From the NCBI RefSeq assembly GCF_003026105.1, contig NZ_PYNW01000002.1, positions 310,001 through 374,000 on the forward strand: DNA of 64,000 nt, written 5' to 3'. Below, one piece after another: positions 9,147 through 19,918 of this stretch. Made by a program: the position numbers and the translations under genes. Source of the DNA: Photobacterium sp. GB-56. GTDB taxonomy: Bacteria > Pseudomonadota > Gammaproteobacteria > Enterobacterales > Vibrionaceae. Each line of letters opens with the position of its first letter. The stretch's first letter is position 1. The notes below the pieces were generated by a model that had not been told where the DNA came from, made no database searches, and saw only the letters and a list, made by a program, of their open reading frames with translations.

Positions 9147-9713
9147 TTATTTAATATCCGTTGATTGGTGTATTGTTGCTATGCGAGCCAAGGTTGCAAG
9201 TGAAATATTGTGTTCTTCTTCTGTTGCCGCTGTACAAGCATCTGCAATAATATGCACCTGATAATCTCTATCATGAGCATCTCTAGCCGCAGATTGAATC
9301 GCCCATGTTGTGCTTACCCCACAAAAATAAATATCAGTGATCTTATTTGCACTTAATACGCTATCTAACTGTGTGTTATGGAAAGGATTAACTCTTGGTT
9401 TAGTGATCACAATATCGTCTTTACTTATCAGTAAATTTTGATGAAATTGTGTTCCCCAATCGTTCAAGTTTAATGCATTGATAGATTGCGCTTTACCAAA
9501 CATTGGCGAGTGTAGGGGGAGATCGAGATAATGATTATGAAAACCTACTTTGACATAAATACAAGGAATATGTTGGCTTTGTGCCCATAGAATTGAGCGG
9601 TTTGCATTTTCAATTGTATTATTATCAATAACTTGTTGAGCACAACTAGGTATTTTCCCGTTTAAATCAACGATATCATTTATAAAATCAATAACAACAA
9701 GTGCTTTATTCAT
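9147..9713 (-). CDS. Isochorismatase-family cysteine hydrolase
   Basis: 188 residues of the nicotinamidase/isochorismatase fold. The triad is readable: Asp9 in LVVIDF, Lys105 in ITKPRVNPF and Cys131 in YFCGVSTTWAI. A cis-peptide-like GVS segment follows the Cys, and helix SAARDAHDRDY follows that. The family cleaves amides or vinyl ethers such as nicotinamide, isochorismate or ureas; the substrate is not evident. Monocistronic, with convergent and divergent neighbours. Confidence 0.88.
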   Translation of the reverse strand: MNKALVVIDFINDIVDLNGKIPSCAQQVIDNNTIENANRSILWAQSQHIPCIYVKVGFHNHYLDLPLHSPMFGKAQSINALNLNDWGTQFHQNLLISKDDIVITKPRVNPFHNTQLDSVLSANKITDIYFCGVSTTWAIQSAARDAHDRDYQVHIIADACTAATEEEHNISLATLARIATIHQSTDIK

Positions 9714-9814
9714 ACTAAACCTCGAAAAATTAAAACCATTCTAACATTACACAGTAAATCACAACTTAACGGATGAGTTATAGGGAGTAAAAGGCTTGAT
9801 TGAAAATAGAGGTA

Positions 9815-9861
9815 CAAAAAAGCTGTTATCATTTAACTTATTTTAGCTAAATACTAACAGC
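9815..9861 (-). terminator. Terminator after the L,D-transpeptidase-like gene
   Basis: On the minus strand GCTGTTA pairs with TAACAGC across an AT-rich loop and is followed by TTTTTT (A run at 9816-9821 on the plus strand). Confidence 0.65.
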
Positions 9862-9878
9862 CCGTTTCAATGAATAAA

Positions 9879-10514
9879 TTAAGCGTAAGCAAAAATAACA
9901 CTACCGCCTTTGATAGTATCAATAATTTTCTTTGCAATTGCTTCAGGTAGGGCTGGACAACCCCAACTACGACCTAAATAGCCATTACGTTTAATAAACT
10001 TTTCAGAAACATATTTTGCACCATGAATAACAATATAGCGTTTTAGTGCGTTGTCATTTTTACCACGGGTTAAGCCATTTAGTTTAAGAGAATAACCATT
10101 ACCACCTATATAAGTCGATTCGGTTAAAAATGTACCCAGTGACGTTTTGTGCGAATTTACTTGATTCGAAAACTTATCGGCTTTAAGCAAACCGCTATTC
10201 ATGCCATGCGATACGTATGTTTTGTAAAGTAATTTGTTTTGTTTTAAATCAATCACATAAAATCTTTTTTGTGTTGATGGTTTACTATAATCAATGATTG
10301 TCAGTAATGACTTTTTTTTGCCTTTGGTTTTGTTATACGCAATAAAGGCTTGTTTAAATACGTCGTAGTTAATTTTGTTTTTAAGATGTGCTTTTTGGTA
10401 AACATAATCTACTACGATATCAGTATTCTTTCTTTCAGTATGAAGAGCATGTGCTGATGTTTGGAATGACAAAGAACACATGATCAAAATTATTAGACAT
10501 ATTGCTTTTTTCAT
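9879..10514 (-). CDS. Murein L,D-transpeptidase catalytic-domain family protein (YkuD_2-like)
   Basis: 211 residues from the ATG at 10514. The frame extends 8 codons further to a TTG, but the ATG opens a clean signal peptide (MKKAICLIILIMCSLSFQTSAHA), so the protein is exported. The C-terminal half carries the catalytic signature YIVIHGAKYVS...RSWGCPALP, with the His and Cys of the YkuD_2 type. Likely role: peptidoglycan cross-linking or trimming in the periplasm. The gene stands alone. Confidence 0.85.
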   Translation of the reverse strand: MKKAICLIILIMCSLSFQTSAHALHTERKNTDIVVDYVYQKAHLKNKINYDVFKQAFIAYNKTKGKKKSLLTIIDYSKPSTQKRFYVIDLKQNKLLYKTYVSHGMNSGLLKADKFSNQVNSHKTSLGTFLTESTYIGGNGYSLKLNGLTRGKNDNALKRYIVIHGAKYVSEKFIKRNGYLGRSWGCPALPEAIAKKIIDTIKGGSVIFAYA

Positions 10515-10973
10515 TAAGTCAGTACTACCATCGAACAATGCTTACGTGGATGTTTTGCGGGCTAAACTTTAGCATAAAAATAACGAATTAATAGGTAGTG
10601 TGAATGTAATGCCATGCCTTAAGGGAATGCATTGAGCGATGTTTATTTCATAGAGGATTAAAGATAAACATTAAATAACAGTGAGTTATAAAAAAGAACA
10701 GCATTTAATTATATTTATAGATATCAATTTATCTGGGATGTGTAAATCACACGTTTAGTCGTTGATAGGCTACTAAGTAATTGTTTTAAGATATAAAAAT
10801 ATAATGGTGCTCACTAAAGTAAAAATAATTCTTTTTATTGGAAAAAATGAAATTGCGTTGAAAAATAACCACGTAAACGATCTTATTTATATAAAAGCCT
10901 ATTTTCTAGATTTCAGTGACTAAAAAAGCAGGTAGCGAACTACCTGCTTGTAGGACTTTACTTAGACGTTGAT
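10515..10973. other. Intergenic region between two leftward genes
   Basis: About 460 bases holding the promoter of the L,D-transpeptidase-like gene and, at its right end, the chitinase terminator. The rest is AT-rich with no ORF or recognisable RNA. Confidence 0.6.
10922..10949 (-). terminator. Chitinase terminator
   Basis: A perfect 10-bp stem (AAGCAGGTAG / CTACCTGCTT) with a 4-base loop. On the minus strand it is followed by TTTTTT. Confidence 0.9.
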
Positions 10974-13900
10974 TTAGATGTTACAAACTTTCGTCCAACT
11001 ACCGTCACTTCCTGGTACTGATGATGTCCACCAGTTAGCTTTGTATACAGCACCATCATGGATGATTTCATCGCCGCTACCAGCATGAGTTGGCGTACCT
11101 TGCCAATCAGTCTGAGGCCAGTTAGGGTAAGTATTTAGGCCATCTGAATCACAGTTGCCATTATTACCACCCGTATCGCCGCCACCATTATTACCACCAC
11201 CGGCATTTAAATCACCGATAGGTAGGTTTGGTTGCTCAAACTTAAACGCATACTCATTACCATCTACATTCACTGAGTAGTTAGCAGGGCCTGAGATTGG
11301 TAGGTAGTAAATAAAGTCTAGCTCGTAGCTTTCACCCGCTGGTAATGTTTTCCACTTAGGCAGAGTAAAGGCAACACGGTGCATTGTTCCGTCTAAGCCA
11401 CCAATGTTATCACCACGAGTATGACCAGAAGAGATGACTTTCAGACCACCACCAGATTGATCTTTCGCGTTATCGGGTGCAGATACTGGAATATCAAACT
11501 GGAATTCAGTTCCACCCGGTAAATCAGTACCTGTGTTATTGGTAAAGGTTACGGTTGGGTTGATAGGGTAGTTTTGGTCACCAACTTTGAAGCCGCTAAC
11601 GTTAACTGCAATATCAATTGCTTGAGTTGGGATTGCACCTGTTGCGATTGTATTACCATATGGAGTTGCTGACTTAAACTTATCGTAGATAGCTTTTGTC
11701 ATCGCATTACCCATGTGGTACTCACCGTTACCAGAAGCACATGCCTTTTCAGTTGCGTCAATAGTGTTAGTACGCTTACCGTTTGCATCAAATAAGTAAC
11801 AGTTGTAGTCGCCTGCAAGCTCCCAGAACATGATACCACCGATTTCTTTATCAATTACGTAGTCAGCTTTCACGCCAACCGATGCTTTATCCTCTGTAGA
11901 GATAAATACGCTCTTCTCTGCATTCCATAGCCATGGTGCAACAGCGACATCATCGTAATTACGGGTATACGAACCAACAAGTTTATCTTGTGGATCATTA
12001 ACAGGATCTAAGCCATAAGCGGCTGTGTACGAACCGAAGATACCTTGCTCAAGGTTTTTCGCGTGCCACATTGGGTTAGAACCGGCACCCATTTCTTTAC
12101 CATTTGGATCAAGATCGTGCCACATGTTGTCGATACCGATAGCACCGTAACCACAGTTGTTCTTCTCGCCTTCACCAGTACCAGCCTGACACTCAGACTG
12201 GTTAGGTAGTGCTGCACGACCCCATAGACCGTTATCCCCACCTTTAACATCTTGCCAACCACGGGTGTAGTATGGAACACCGATATTGATACGACCAGCA
12301 GGCATTGAACCACGGAAGTAGTGGTAAGCCCAGTCAGTATTAAGGTAACCAATACCACCGTATGCTGCAGTGCCGTATACGTTCCACTGTGCTAACTCTG
12401 AATCTTTACCTGTATCAAATAGCGCAGCATTATGACCAACGTGGTCGTTCCAAGCACCGTGTAAGTCGTAAGACATGATGTTTACATAATCTAAGTATTT
12501 CGTTACATCAAATGTTTCCATACCACGTAGTAGGTAACCAGATGATGGTGCTGCAATCGTTAGCATGTAGTGAATGCCATCTTCTGCTGAAGCAACATCC
12601 AGTTTTTCACGAAGTACTTTCATCAGTTCTTGGTAAGAAGCCCATAGGTATGGACGACGCGGTTCCATGAACTCTTTATCGTATGGATTACCTGCACCCG
12701 CCATAGACGTTGGGTATTCGTAATCAATATCAAGGCCATCGAACTTGTACTTACGTAACATTTCAACAGCAGATGTGGCGAATTTCTCAATGCCTGCATG
12801 GTTAATAGAACCATCAGCATTTGTTGTCATCGTGTAGAATCCACCATCAGCTGCACGACCACCATCTGTGCCGAAGTGGCCGCCTGTTTCAGCCCAGCCA
12901 CCGATAGAGATTAATGTTTTAACATCGTGTTTCGCTTTTGCTGTTGCAAGTGCACCGAAGTGACCTTTAAAGCCAAGTGCTGGGTCGATTTCAACGCCAT
13001 CCCATTCCATACCTACAGCGGCATTACTTGGATCTGATGTGTCACCGATATTAACTTTACCGTCTTCACCAATACTAACGAATGCGTAGTTAATGTGAGT
13101 TAGTTGTTCCCATGGAATATCGTTAACTAAGTAGCTACTTTGAGGATCATCGCCTGCACGCCAGCTAGTGAAGTAACCAATAACACGACGAGGGTGATCA
13201 ACCCCCATCATTTCACGGCCATCTTCATCATAGATAGAACAGTAAGGCACATTTACGCCTTCAGTTTGGTATAAACCGTCAGGACGACAACCATTTGATA
13301 CAACAGCGCCATTAACTGCAACAGAACTTACGGCAGAATCAGAAGTTTTGTTTTGGTCATCAGTTGCACGAGCAAAGATTTTTGCATTGCCAGCTTGAAC
13401 CGTTGTGTATTCAAGAGCATAAGGGGCTGTAGCTGCGGTGCCAACCAGTGCGCCATTTACGTAGAAATCAACTTTTTCTACCGTGCCATCAGTATCTGCA
13501 GCATCAGCAGTAATGGTAATAACTTCACCTAATTCCACACTTGTCGCTGAAACAGCAACAGAAACGGTAGGCGCTTCGTTAACAGGTCCTTCAGGTGCAA
13601 CATCGACGCTAACACTTGCTTGGCTACTTGCTGCATTTTTATCATCAAAAGCCATAACTGAAAGGCTATGTACGCCTTCTGTTGCGGTCCATGCAAACTC
13701 GTATGGTGCTGTTGTTGTTGAACCAACAACTTGTCCGTCGACTAGGAAGTCAACCTTAGCAATAGTACCGTCAGTGTCGGTTGCATTTGCTTTGATGAGA
13801 ACAGTTTCACCGGTTGTGATAGCCGTTGTTGCTGTTGGTGCTGTAAGGCTTGCTGTAGGTGCTGCATTTTCTACTGGATCAACTGGTGGGTCGATAGGTG

Positions 13901-14174
13901 GCTCGCCACCAGAACAAAGATCGAGTTGAACCCATTGTGAATACGGACCGTTGTTGTCTTTCGGAGAATTATTCTGTGTCCAGTAATTTGCTTTATAAGC
14001 AACACCCGCTTGTTTAACTTGATCGCCGCCAGTATAAACGCTGTCACTTTTCCATTCTGTAAGGTCAGTACAATCAACAGCAGCTTGTGCGTTGAATGCA
14101 AATAAGCATGACATAGTTAGAGTACTAAGAGTGAAAATCCCTTTCCTCATCGTTCCATGTTTACCATTATCCAT
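10974..14174 (-). CDS. chiA: Secreted multimodular GH18 chitinase
   Basis: 1066 residues from the ATG at 14174, which has AAAGGA 6 bases upstream; the longer frame lacks a ribosome-binding site. A signal peptide ends near FAFNAQA. Domains: CBM5/12 (about 25-90), two tandem Ig-like domains (about 105-285, each starting [16 protein letters not shown]), GH18 barrel (about 320-830) with SIGGW and the catalytic DGLDIDYEY near residue 480, a ChiC-type beta domain (about 850-985), a Gly/Asn linker, and a C-terminal CBM5/12 ([13 protein letters not shown]). It is an endochitinase acting outside the cell on crystalline chitin, with a binding module at each end. Single gene with its own terminator. Confidence 0.95.
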   Translation of the reverse strand: MDNGKHGTMRKGIFTLSTLTMSCLFAFNAQAAVDCTDLTEWKSDSVYTGGDQVKQAGVAYKANYWTQNNSPKDNNGPYSQWVQLDLCSGGEPPIDPPVDPVENAAPTASLTAPTATTAITTGETVLIKANATDTDGTIAKVDFLVDGQVVGSTTTAPYEFAWTATEGVHSLSVMAFDDKNAASSQASVSVDVAPEGPVNEAPTVSVAVSATSVELGEVITITADAADTDGTVEKVDFYVNGALVGTAATAPYALEYTTVQAGNAKIFARATDDQNKTSDSAVSSVAVNGAVVSNGCRPDGLYQTEGVNVPYCSIYDEDGREMMGVDHPRRVIGYFTSWRAGDDPQSSYLVNDIPWEQLTHINYAFVSIGEDGKVNIGDTSDPSNAAVGMEWDGVEIDPALGFKGHFGALATAKAKHDVKTLISIGGWAETGGHFGTDGGRAADGGFYTMTTNADGSINHAGIEKFATSAVEMLRKYKFDGLDIDYEYPTSMAGAGNPYDKEFMEPRRPYLWASYQELMKVLREKLDVASAEDGIHYMLTIAAPSSGYLLRGMETFDVTKYLDYVNIMSYDLHGAWNDHVGHNAALFDTGKDSELAQWNVYGTAAYGGIGYLNTDWAYHYFRGSMPAGRINIGVPYYTRGWQDVKGGDNGLWGRAALPNQSECQAGTGEGEKNNCGYGAIGIDNMWHDLDPNGKEMGAGSNPMWHAKNLEQGIFGSYTAAYGLDPVNDPQDKLVGSYTRNYDDVAVAPWLWNAEKSVFISTEDKASVGVKADYVIDKEIGGIMFWELAGDYNCYLFDANGKRTNTIDATEKACASGNGEYHMGNAMTKAIYDKFKSATPYGNTIATGAIPTQAIDIAVNVSGFKVGDQNYPINPTVTFTNNTGTDLPGGTEFQFDIPVSAPDNAKDQSGGGLKVISSGHTRGDNIGGLDGTMHRVAFTLPKWKTLPAGESYELDFIYYLPISGPANYSVNVDGNEYAFKFEQPNLPIGDLNAGGGNNGGGDTGGNNGNCDSDGLNTYPNWPQTDWQGTPTHAGSGDEIIHDGAVYKANWWTSSVPGSDGSWTKVCNI

Positions 14175-14516
14175 TAGGTATCCTTTTAGTTTCAGTAAAA
14201 TAAGCAACACTCAGTTTGTCCGTTATTCTTTTGTGAATCTTTTTGAGTGCCGTAAAAAAACTATAATGCTGATAGCTAAATTTGCACGATGCGATGTACT
14301 GATCTTCAGACATGCTCTCGGAAAGGTGTAAAAAAAATGTAAATAAACTTGCTGTTATTGAATTAAAAGCAAGTCTTCAACAGTATTTAGGGCTTTTTTG
14401 TGGTCGGAGGAGTGCTGGTTAAATGCTTTTTTTGCGCAGTGTTTTTATAATGCAATATGTAGGATAGCCACAAGTTGTAAGCTATCCTATTGATTAGAAA
14501 AAGTTTTATAAATTAC
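14175..14516. other. Chitinase promoter region
   Basis: 342 bases upstream of the leftward chitinase gene. A hairpin lies at 14460-14489 just after the DUF2057 gene. I see no specific chitin-regulator operator that I could name. Confidence 0.5.
14460..14489 (-). terminator. Hairpin after the DUF2057 gene
   Basis: TAGGATAGC pairs with GCTATCCTA, with an inner ACAA/TTGT extension. There is no T tract on either strand, so it may be an mRNA-end-stabilising hairpin rather than a classical terminator. Confidence 0.4.
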
Positions 14517-15140
14517 TTATTTGTTAATAGCAGATTTGAATTGTTCTTGCGTAGCCTTGTCTGCTTTTTTGTACCAGTAATTTAGCATCTTGGTTACGTA
14601 GGCTTGATCGACTTTTCCACTTTTTTCAACAGCTATTTGTTGTACTTGAGGTACAGAAACAGAAATTGCAGTGGTTAGAGCTGCTGGTGCGTTACTTAAA
14701 TTATACTTAGCGATTTCTTGCTGAAAATTTCGTCCAATTTGCACGCCATTTTTGATTAATACATCCTGCTTAATGGCGATATCATTATTTTGTTTGTCTG
14801 TAATTACAACATTTGGCTGCTTGTTAAATGCTCTAGCTTCATATTGGCTATGAATTTTAGGTAGATTCAATGTGTAGTGTGCGTCTGTACCATCAAATGT
14901 GACGATCACAACTTCAGATTTGAATAGGTGAGTATCGCCGTTTTCACGGTAATTAGTTTCATAGCGAAAAGCGATTTGATTATCACCATCTTTTAATGAC
15001 AGTGGGCCGTTACCTTGCGCTTTTGTACCATTAACAAGCACAAGATCAGCTGAGTCGGGTAGTGTAAGCGAAACGTTAGCAAAAGAAGAGAAGCTCACAC
15101 CACAAACGGCTAAGGTTAAAAGTGCTGTACGTAATTTCAT
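14517..15140 (-). CDS. yccT: DUF2057 (YccT/CsgI-like) periplasmic protein
   Basis: 207 residues with a signal peptide (MKLRTALLTLAVCGVSFSSFA). The mature start VSLTLPDSADLVLVNGTKA, then LKDGDNQIAFRYE, is characteristic of DUF2057. In E. coli the family member YccT (CsgI) is a periplasmic inhibitor of curli assembly; the role in Vibrionaceae is less clear. It lies next to rlmI, as yccT does in enterobacteria, supporting the assignment. Monocistronic. Confidence 0.85.
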   Translation of the reverse strand: MKLRTALLTLAVCGVSFSSFANVSLTLPDSADLVLVNGTKAQGNGPLSLKDGDNQIAFRYETNYRENGDTHLFKSEVVIVTFDGTDAHYTLNLPKIHSQYEARAFNKQPNVVITDKQNNDIAIKQDVLIKNGVQIGRNFQQEIAKYNLSNAPAALTTAISVSVPQVQQIAVEKSGKVDQAYVTKMLNYWYKKADKATQEQFKSAINK

Positions 15141-15264
15141 GTTAATTCCTTGTATTTGTTGATAGCTAAATGCGCTATTGGTATTTTCTTATTGTATTCT
15201 TTTATTAATACCAATGACAAATAATGTCTATTTGTAATTAAGCATATAGAAAGTGAGAAAATAA

Positions 15265-15295
15265 AAAGCCCAATGAGTTATGCTCATTGGGCTTT
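15265..15295 (-). terminator. rlmI terminator
   Basis: A 13-bp stem (AAAGCCCAATGAG / CTCATTGGGCTTT). On the minus strand it is followed by TTTTTATTTT. Confidence 0.88.
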
Positions 15296-15331
15296 CATGA
15301 CATTAGGCACTAATTAAAACTAACTTGATGA

Positions 15332-16528
15332 TTACTTAACGTAACATGCAAAGCCTTTTAGGTAGAAACCTTCAGGATAGGCGCTATCTAATGGATGATC
15401 CGCCGCTTGGCTAAAACGCTCAATAAATTGAACATCACGCTTCGCATCAAGAGCGGCATCGGCAATGATTTTTTGGAATAAGCCGTTATCCATTAAACCT
15501 GAGCAAGAGTAAGTCAGTAACGTACCACCAGGTTTAAGAATTTGCATTGCTAACATATTGATATCTTTGTAACCACGGCATGCACCAACAAGCTGAGACT
15601 TAGATTCAGCAAACTTTGGTGGATCCATAATCACAACATCAAATAACTCGCCACGATCACGGTACTCACGTAGCAGTTTAAATACATCAGCATTTAAGAA
15701 TTGCGCATTTTCAACAGGAAAGCCGTTGTCTTGTGCATTTTGTAATGCAGTATCAAGCGCGTGCTGAGAGACATCAACGTTAACCACTTCTTTAGCGCCG
15801 CCTTTCAGTGCATAAAGACCGAAACCACCGGTGTAGCAGAAACAGTTAAGGACACGTTTGCCGTTAACGTATTTAACCGAAGCTTCACGGCTGTCACGTT
15901 GGTCAAGATAGAAACCTGTTTTATGGCCACCGACGATATCAACGTTAATTTTAACGCCGTTTTCTTCAATCATTACAAATTTAGGTGGCTCTTCACCATG
16001 AAGAACGCCTGTACGTTGTTTCAAGCCTTCTTTTTTACGCACAGAAACATCAGAACGTTCGTAGATGCTGCATTCTGGGTAGCAGTGTTGAAGCGCTTCA
16101 ATCAGCACATCACGTTGTGCTTCAGCACCAGCACTGAGTAACTGACAAACTAAAAAGTTTTGGTAACGGTCAATCGTAATGCCCGGTAGGCCATCAGATT
16201 CTGCTGCAATTAAACGATAACCTGTTAAGCCATCACGCTGAGCTAAAATATCGCGCAAACCTTGTGCTTGGTTTAGACGTTTAATAAAGAAGTTAACGTC
16301 GATATTTTCGTTTTTCTCAAAACTCCATACGCGAACGCGAATTTGTGATTGTGGTGAATAAGCGCCTTTTGCTAACCATTCGCCTTTGTTGTCGTAAATA
16401 TCGACGGTTTCGCCTAAGCCTGGTTTACCTTCAATGCGATCAATACCGCGAGAGAAAACCCAAGGGTGGCGACGACGTAGTGATTTTTCGCGGCCTTTTA
16501 CCAAATAAATAGAAGCTGTCATGAACAT
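15332..16528 (-). CDS. rlmI: 23S rRNA m5C1962 methyltransferase RlmI
   Basis: 398 residues. The N-terminal PUA domain begins [20 protein letters not shown], a signature of YccW/RlmI. A central EEHD-type domain and a C-terminal Rossmann methyltransferase follow. SAM motif: [21 protein letters not shown]. Catalytic region: MDPPKFA, then TYSCSGLM holding the catalytic Cys. It methylates C5 of cytidine in 23S rRNA. Two ATGs two codons apart (16528, 16522) are both possible, and neither has a strong ribosome-binding site. It lies in the conserved yccT-rlmI-acyP-tusE-yccA neighbourhood. Confidence 0.93.
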   Translation of the reverse strand: MFMTASIYLVKGREKSLRRRHPWVFSRGIDRIEGKPGLGETVDIYDNKGEWLAKGAYSPQSQIRVRVWSFEKNENIDVNFFIKRLNQAQGLRDILAQRDGLTGYRLIAAESDGLPGITIDRYQNFLVCQLLSAGAEAQRDVLIEALQHCYPECSIYERSDVSVRKKEGLKQRTGVLHGEEPPKFVMIEENGVKINVDIVGGHKTGFYLDQRDSREASVKYVNGKRVLNCFCYTGGFGLYALKGGAKEVVNVDVSQHALDTALQNAQDNGFPVENAQFLNADVFKLLREYRDRGELFDVVIMDPPKFAESKSQLVGACRGYKDINMLAMQILKPGGTLLTYSCSGLMDNGLFQKIIADAALDAKRDVQFIERFSQAADHPLDSAYPEGFYLKGFACYVK

Positions 16529-16588
16529 GCCCAGTATGGAATTCGAGTGGGGGCGTATTATCTTTCTCTAGGCATATAAAATCAAATG

Positions 16589-16628
16589 AAAAAGCCGCTA
16601 TCTTATCGGATACAAACAAGATAGCGGC
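16589..16628 (-). terminator. Terminator after the chemotaxis receptor gene
   Basis: An 11-bp stem (GCCGCTATCTT at 16594-16604, AAGATAGCGGC at 16618-16628). On the minus strand it is followed by TTTTT. Confidence 0.85.
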
Positions 16629-16657
16629 ATAAAAGAGGACTTAAGCAATGGAACTGG

Positions 16658-18064
16658 TTATGAGGCTTTTAAACCACTCATTAAGTGTTCAAGGGTTTGT
16701 GCTTGCTGGCTCAGTTGTTCAATCTCATTACTAGATTCACTGATCATCTGTGCTATCTGACTGGATTGGGTGCGAACCTGTTCAACGCTGCTTGCGATAT
16801 TTTCAGCAACAGCACCTTGTTGTTCTGCAGCTGCTGCAATCTCGGAACTACGATCAGATATCCCTTGGTTTCGTTCGTTAATTTGGCCAATTTCGCTATC
16901 AACAGAATCCATTAATTGTTCACTGTTAATGGCGTTATCAACGGTATTTTTCATAACAGCAATGAGCTGTTGGCTATTTTGTTGCAGTGATTCAATCATT
17001 TGCTGAATTTCAACAGTAGCACTTTGGGTACGCCCAGCAAGGGTACGTACTTCATCTGCAACAACGGCAAACCCACGCCCTTGTTCACCCGCACGTGCCG
17101 CTTCAATTGCTGCGTTTAGTGCAAGTAGGTTAGTTTGTTCTGAAATACCATTAATGGTTGTGACAACGTCATCAATTTTTGCCGCATTGCTATCTAACGC
17201 AGATACTGCTTGAGCGGCGGAATTAATTTCATTAGAAAGAATCGAAATGGCATTTTTTGTTTCGCTTACTTTTACACGACCATTTTCACTCACCGATTGT
17301 GCTTCTTGAGTTTGCAGTGATGTTTCGTGGGCGTGAGTAGCAACTTCACGAATTGAGCTTGCCATTTCTTCAGTCGCACTTGCGAGTGAATCTAAATGGC
17401 TTTGTTGAGATTGTGATAAATCACCACTGTTATCACTGCGACGATGTAAATCCACACTTATTTGTTGCATAAGCGCGACAGCTTGTTGCGTTGCGAGTAC
17501 TAACTGTTGTTCACGTTCTGCGACTTTATCAATTGTGATAGCAATCAGGCTAAATTCATCTCGAACAGGAAAGAAATTTAATCGGTGGGTGAGATCCCCA
17601 TCGGCTAAACTTTGTAGCGCTTTTTGCATATTAAACATCGCACCGCCAATGAAGGTCATGATGTAGTACACAGAAGCAAGAATAATAACCAATAAAATGC
17701 CAGTGACTATAAACTGAGTTGTTGATAAATAATCAAATAATCCAGTCTGTGTGACAGCTTGTAAACTATAATTTTGACCATTCACTAATACAGAATCTGA
17801 TGATGAATTTGTCACTTTTATTGCGCTATTTTGCAGTAAAATGGCAGCATCAGTAGAAGAAATATTTTGTTGTTGGAGGATGTTAGCGGTCAGCTTTAGT
17901 TGTTGCTGTGTTATTTCTAAGCGTTGTTGAGAGGCGGCATCAACTAAAATAGCACTAACAAAGATAATAGCGGCAAACGGAAGAAGAAAAAGTAAGTAAA
18001 ATTTTTCTGTAATTTTTAAATGTATAAGGTATTTATCGATCCATCGAAAAGCGACTTCTTTCAT
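16658..18064 (-). CDS. Methyl-accepting chemotaxis protein
   Basis: 468 residues. TM1 is at about 22-42 and TM2 at about 118-142, framing a short periplasmic region of only about 75 residues, too small for a dCache or full four-helix sensor. A HAMP domain follows (about 145-195), then the coiled-coil signalling domain with the hairpin-tip signature [34 protein letters not shown]. It would pass signals to CheA/CheW at the inner membrane. It lies between rlmI and acyP, which are close neighbours in other gammaproteobacteria, so it looks inserted into that block. Ligand unknown. Confidence 0.93.
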   Translation of the reverse strand: MKEVAFRWIDKYLIHLKITEKFYLLFLLPFAAIIFVSAILVDAASQQRLEITQQQLKLTANILQQQNISSTDAAILLQNSAIKVTNSSSDSVLVNGQNYSLQAVTQTGLFDYLSTTQFIVTGILLVIILASVYYIMTFIGGAMFNMQKALQSLADGDLTHRLNFFPVRDEFSLIAITIDKVAEREQQLVLATQQAVALMQQISVDLHRRSDNSGDLSQSQQSHLDSLASATEEMASSIREVATHAHETSLQTQEAQSVSENGRVKVSETKNAISILSNEINSAAQAVSALDSNAAKIDDVVTTINGISEQTNLLALNAAIEAARAGEQGRGFAVVADEVRTLAGRTQSATVEIQQMIESLQQNSQQLIAVMKNTVDNAINSEQLMDSVDSEIGQINERNQGISDRSSEIAAAAEQQGAVAENIASSVEQVRTQSSQIAQMISESSNEIEQLSQQAQTLEHLMSGLKAS

Positions 18065-18162
18065 ACTTACATCCTAATGAGCATAGATAAGTGGTTGCGA
18101 GATAACATTGATGGTGTAACTACATATACATCGACAAAATTACTTAGAACTTGAGGTGATGA

Positions 18163-18435
18163 ATGTCACAGTTATGTATAAGAGCGAATATTACAGGTCG
18201 TGTGCAAGGGGTGGGTTTTCGTTTTCACACTGCTCATGAAGGGTTGAAATACAGTTTAAAAGGCTATGCGAAAAACCTACCTGATGGCAGTGTGGAAATT
18301 TTAGCTTGTGGTGAAAAAGAAAATATAGATGCGTTATTACTTTGGTTAGGGAGCGGGGTAAAGCTAGCTGATGTTAAGTCAATAACAACGGAAGAGTTGG
18401 AATGGCGGCATGTTGATGGATTTACGATTAAGTAG
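18163..18435 (+). CDS. acyP: Acylphosphatase
   Basis: 90 residues, full length for the family. The signature GRVQGVGFR holds the phosphate-binding loop and catalytic Arg20. Asn38 in YAKNLPDGSVEI positions the water. It hydrolyses acyl phosphates in the cytoplasm. GAGGTGATGA before the ATG provides the ribosome-binding site. It corresponds to yccX in the conserved rlmI/tusE/yccA neighbourhood. Confidence 0.95.
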   Translation: MSQLCIRANITGRVQGVGFRFHTAHEGLKYSLKGYAKNLPDGSVEILACGEKENIDALLLWLGSGVKLADVKSITTEELEWRHVDGFTIK

Positions 18436-18518
18436 ACATTGTTGTCAATAACAGAGGGTCACAAAATAGCAAGTCAATGCGTATCCTGTGACCACAGAGG
18501 GTTAGTAACAGTAGTGAA

Positions 18519-18848
18519 TTAAATGCATTTTACTGGTTTCGGTAATCCGGCTAATTTTGTTGCTTGTTTTGCTGGTCCTTTAGGGAATAGGCGATAAAGA
18601 TAACGAGAATTTCCTTTTTCTTCGCCGTATTTTTTCGCCATTGCTTTAACCAACATACGGACAGCCGGTGATGTATTAAATTCTAAATAAAATTCGCGTA
18701 CAAAATGGATCACTTCCCAGTGCGCAGCAGAAAGATCAATCCCTTCTTCTTCTGCAAGTAAAGGGACAAGTTCTTCACACCAGTCACTAACATTTTTCAG
18801 ATAGCCTTGTGCATCTGTTTCGATTTCTTTTTTATTAAATTCAAGCAT
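18519..18848 (-). CDS. tusE: Sulfur relay protein TusE/DsrC
   Basis: 109 residues of the DsrC/TusE family. The C-terminal tail ends KPVKCI with the essential penultimate Cys108. [18 protein letters not shown] is the conserved arm, and only the single terminal Cys of TusE (not the Cys pair of DsrC) acts in the arm. It accepts persulfide from TusBCD and passes it to MnmA for tRNA 2-thiouridine synthesis. It lies next to acyP and yccA as in E. coli. Confidence 0.93.
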   Translation of the reverse strand: MLEFNKKEIETDAQGYLKNVSDWCEELVPLLAEEEGIDLSAAHWEVIHFVREFYLEFNTSPAVRMLVKAMAKKYGEEKGNSRYLYRLFPKGPAKQATKLAGLPKPVKCI

Positions 18849-18950
18849 GGTGAGCCTCGGTATTCATTACGGCTCAAAGCATAGTGAGTGTGGTACGGCG
18901 CTGCAAGTAAAACTGTTCACTATGTTCATGTATTTGACTATTTCTGATAT

Positions 18951-18978
18951 AAAAATGCCCGCAAGATAGCGGGCATTT
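18951..18978 (-). terminator. yccA terminator
   Basis: A 10-bp stem (AAATGCCCGC / GCGGGCATTT) with a 6-base loop. On the minus strand TTTTTAT follows. Confidence 0.88.
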
Positions 18979-19001
18979 AGTATTAAGAATAGCGGTTGCT
19001 A

Positions 19002-19670
19002 TTAGTTATTATCGCTGTTGATAACACCAAGAATTTGCAACAAACTTAGGAACAGGTTGTAGATAGAAACGTACAACGTTACTGTCGCTGAAATGTAGTT
19101 TGTTTCACCACCACGAACAATTGACTGTGTAGTCAATAGAATTGCAGCTGATGAGAACAGAACAAACATACCGCTAATAGCAAGTGACAGCATTGGCATC
19201 TTCAAGAAGATATTAGCAACCACTGCAACAAGAATTGCGATAAAGCCTGCCATTAACATACCGTTTAAGAACGATAGGTCACGTTTAGTTGTTAGTGCGT
19301 AAGCTGAACAGCCAAGGAAAGTTACTGCTGTACCACCTAGGGCAGTCATTACAACATCGCCCATACCCGCGCCAACATACATGTTTAGAATTGGACCTAA
19401 GGTATAACCCATAAATCCAGTCAGTGCGAAGACGAAAACTAAGCCTAAGCTGCTATCTCGGTTACGTTCGGTTAAGAAAATTAAACCATAGAAACCTACA
19501 AGTAATACAATCCAGTGTACAGGCGGTACATTCATTGCCATCGCTACACCTGCAATACCTGCAGAAAATAACAAAGTTAACGAAAGTAGGAAGTAGGTGT
19601 TACGTAGAACCTTGTTGGTAGATAGTAAGCCTTCGTAACCGCCGTCACGATTAACTATACGATCGTTCAT
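19002..19670 (-). CDS. yccA: Bax inhibitor-1/YccA family membrane protein
   Basis: 222 residues with seven hydrophobic segments and a short charged N-terminus (MNDRIVNRDGG). The BI-1 pattern is present: FLTERNRDSSLGL after TM2, GFMGYTLGPIL in TM3, and Asp-rich C-terminus. E. coli YccA binds and modulates the FtsH membrane protease. Position next to tusE matches enterobacteria. Single gene. Confidence 0.92.
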   Translation of the reverse strand: MNDRIVNRDGGYEGLLSTNKVLRNTYFLLSLTLLFSAGIAGVAMAMNVPPVHWIVLLVGFYGLIFLTERNRDSSLGLVFVFALTGFMGYTLGPILNMYVGAGMGDVVMTALGGTAVTFLGCSAYALTTKRDLSFLNGMLMAGFIAILVAVVANIFLKMPMLSLAISGMFVLFSSAAILLTTQSIVRGGETNYISATVTLYVSIYNLFLSLLQILGVINSDNN

Positions 19671-19918
19671 AAAAATCCCCTTAGGGTAGTTATATTGAGA
19701 CTATTAATTTATATATGAGGCTAAATTACCATAAAAGCAAGTTTAACTAAGCACTCAACATTAAAATATTTGTACTGAAGCACGTTATCATCACTTAGCT
19801 CGTATATTACTTAACCGCGGCGATGAAAATCAGACAAATGTGTAAGTAAATGTTTCAAGGTAACTATGGTTAGCGCTACTAATCACTTGTTTTCTTTGAA
19901 ACATTTAAATTATACGAA

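Noticed and set aside
13483-13929. 148-codon ORF on the plus strand inside the chitinase gene
   Set aside because: It is antisense to the Ig-like linker region, has a low-complexity Ser/Val/Ala content expected from that repeat, and lacks a ribosome-binding site.
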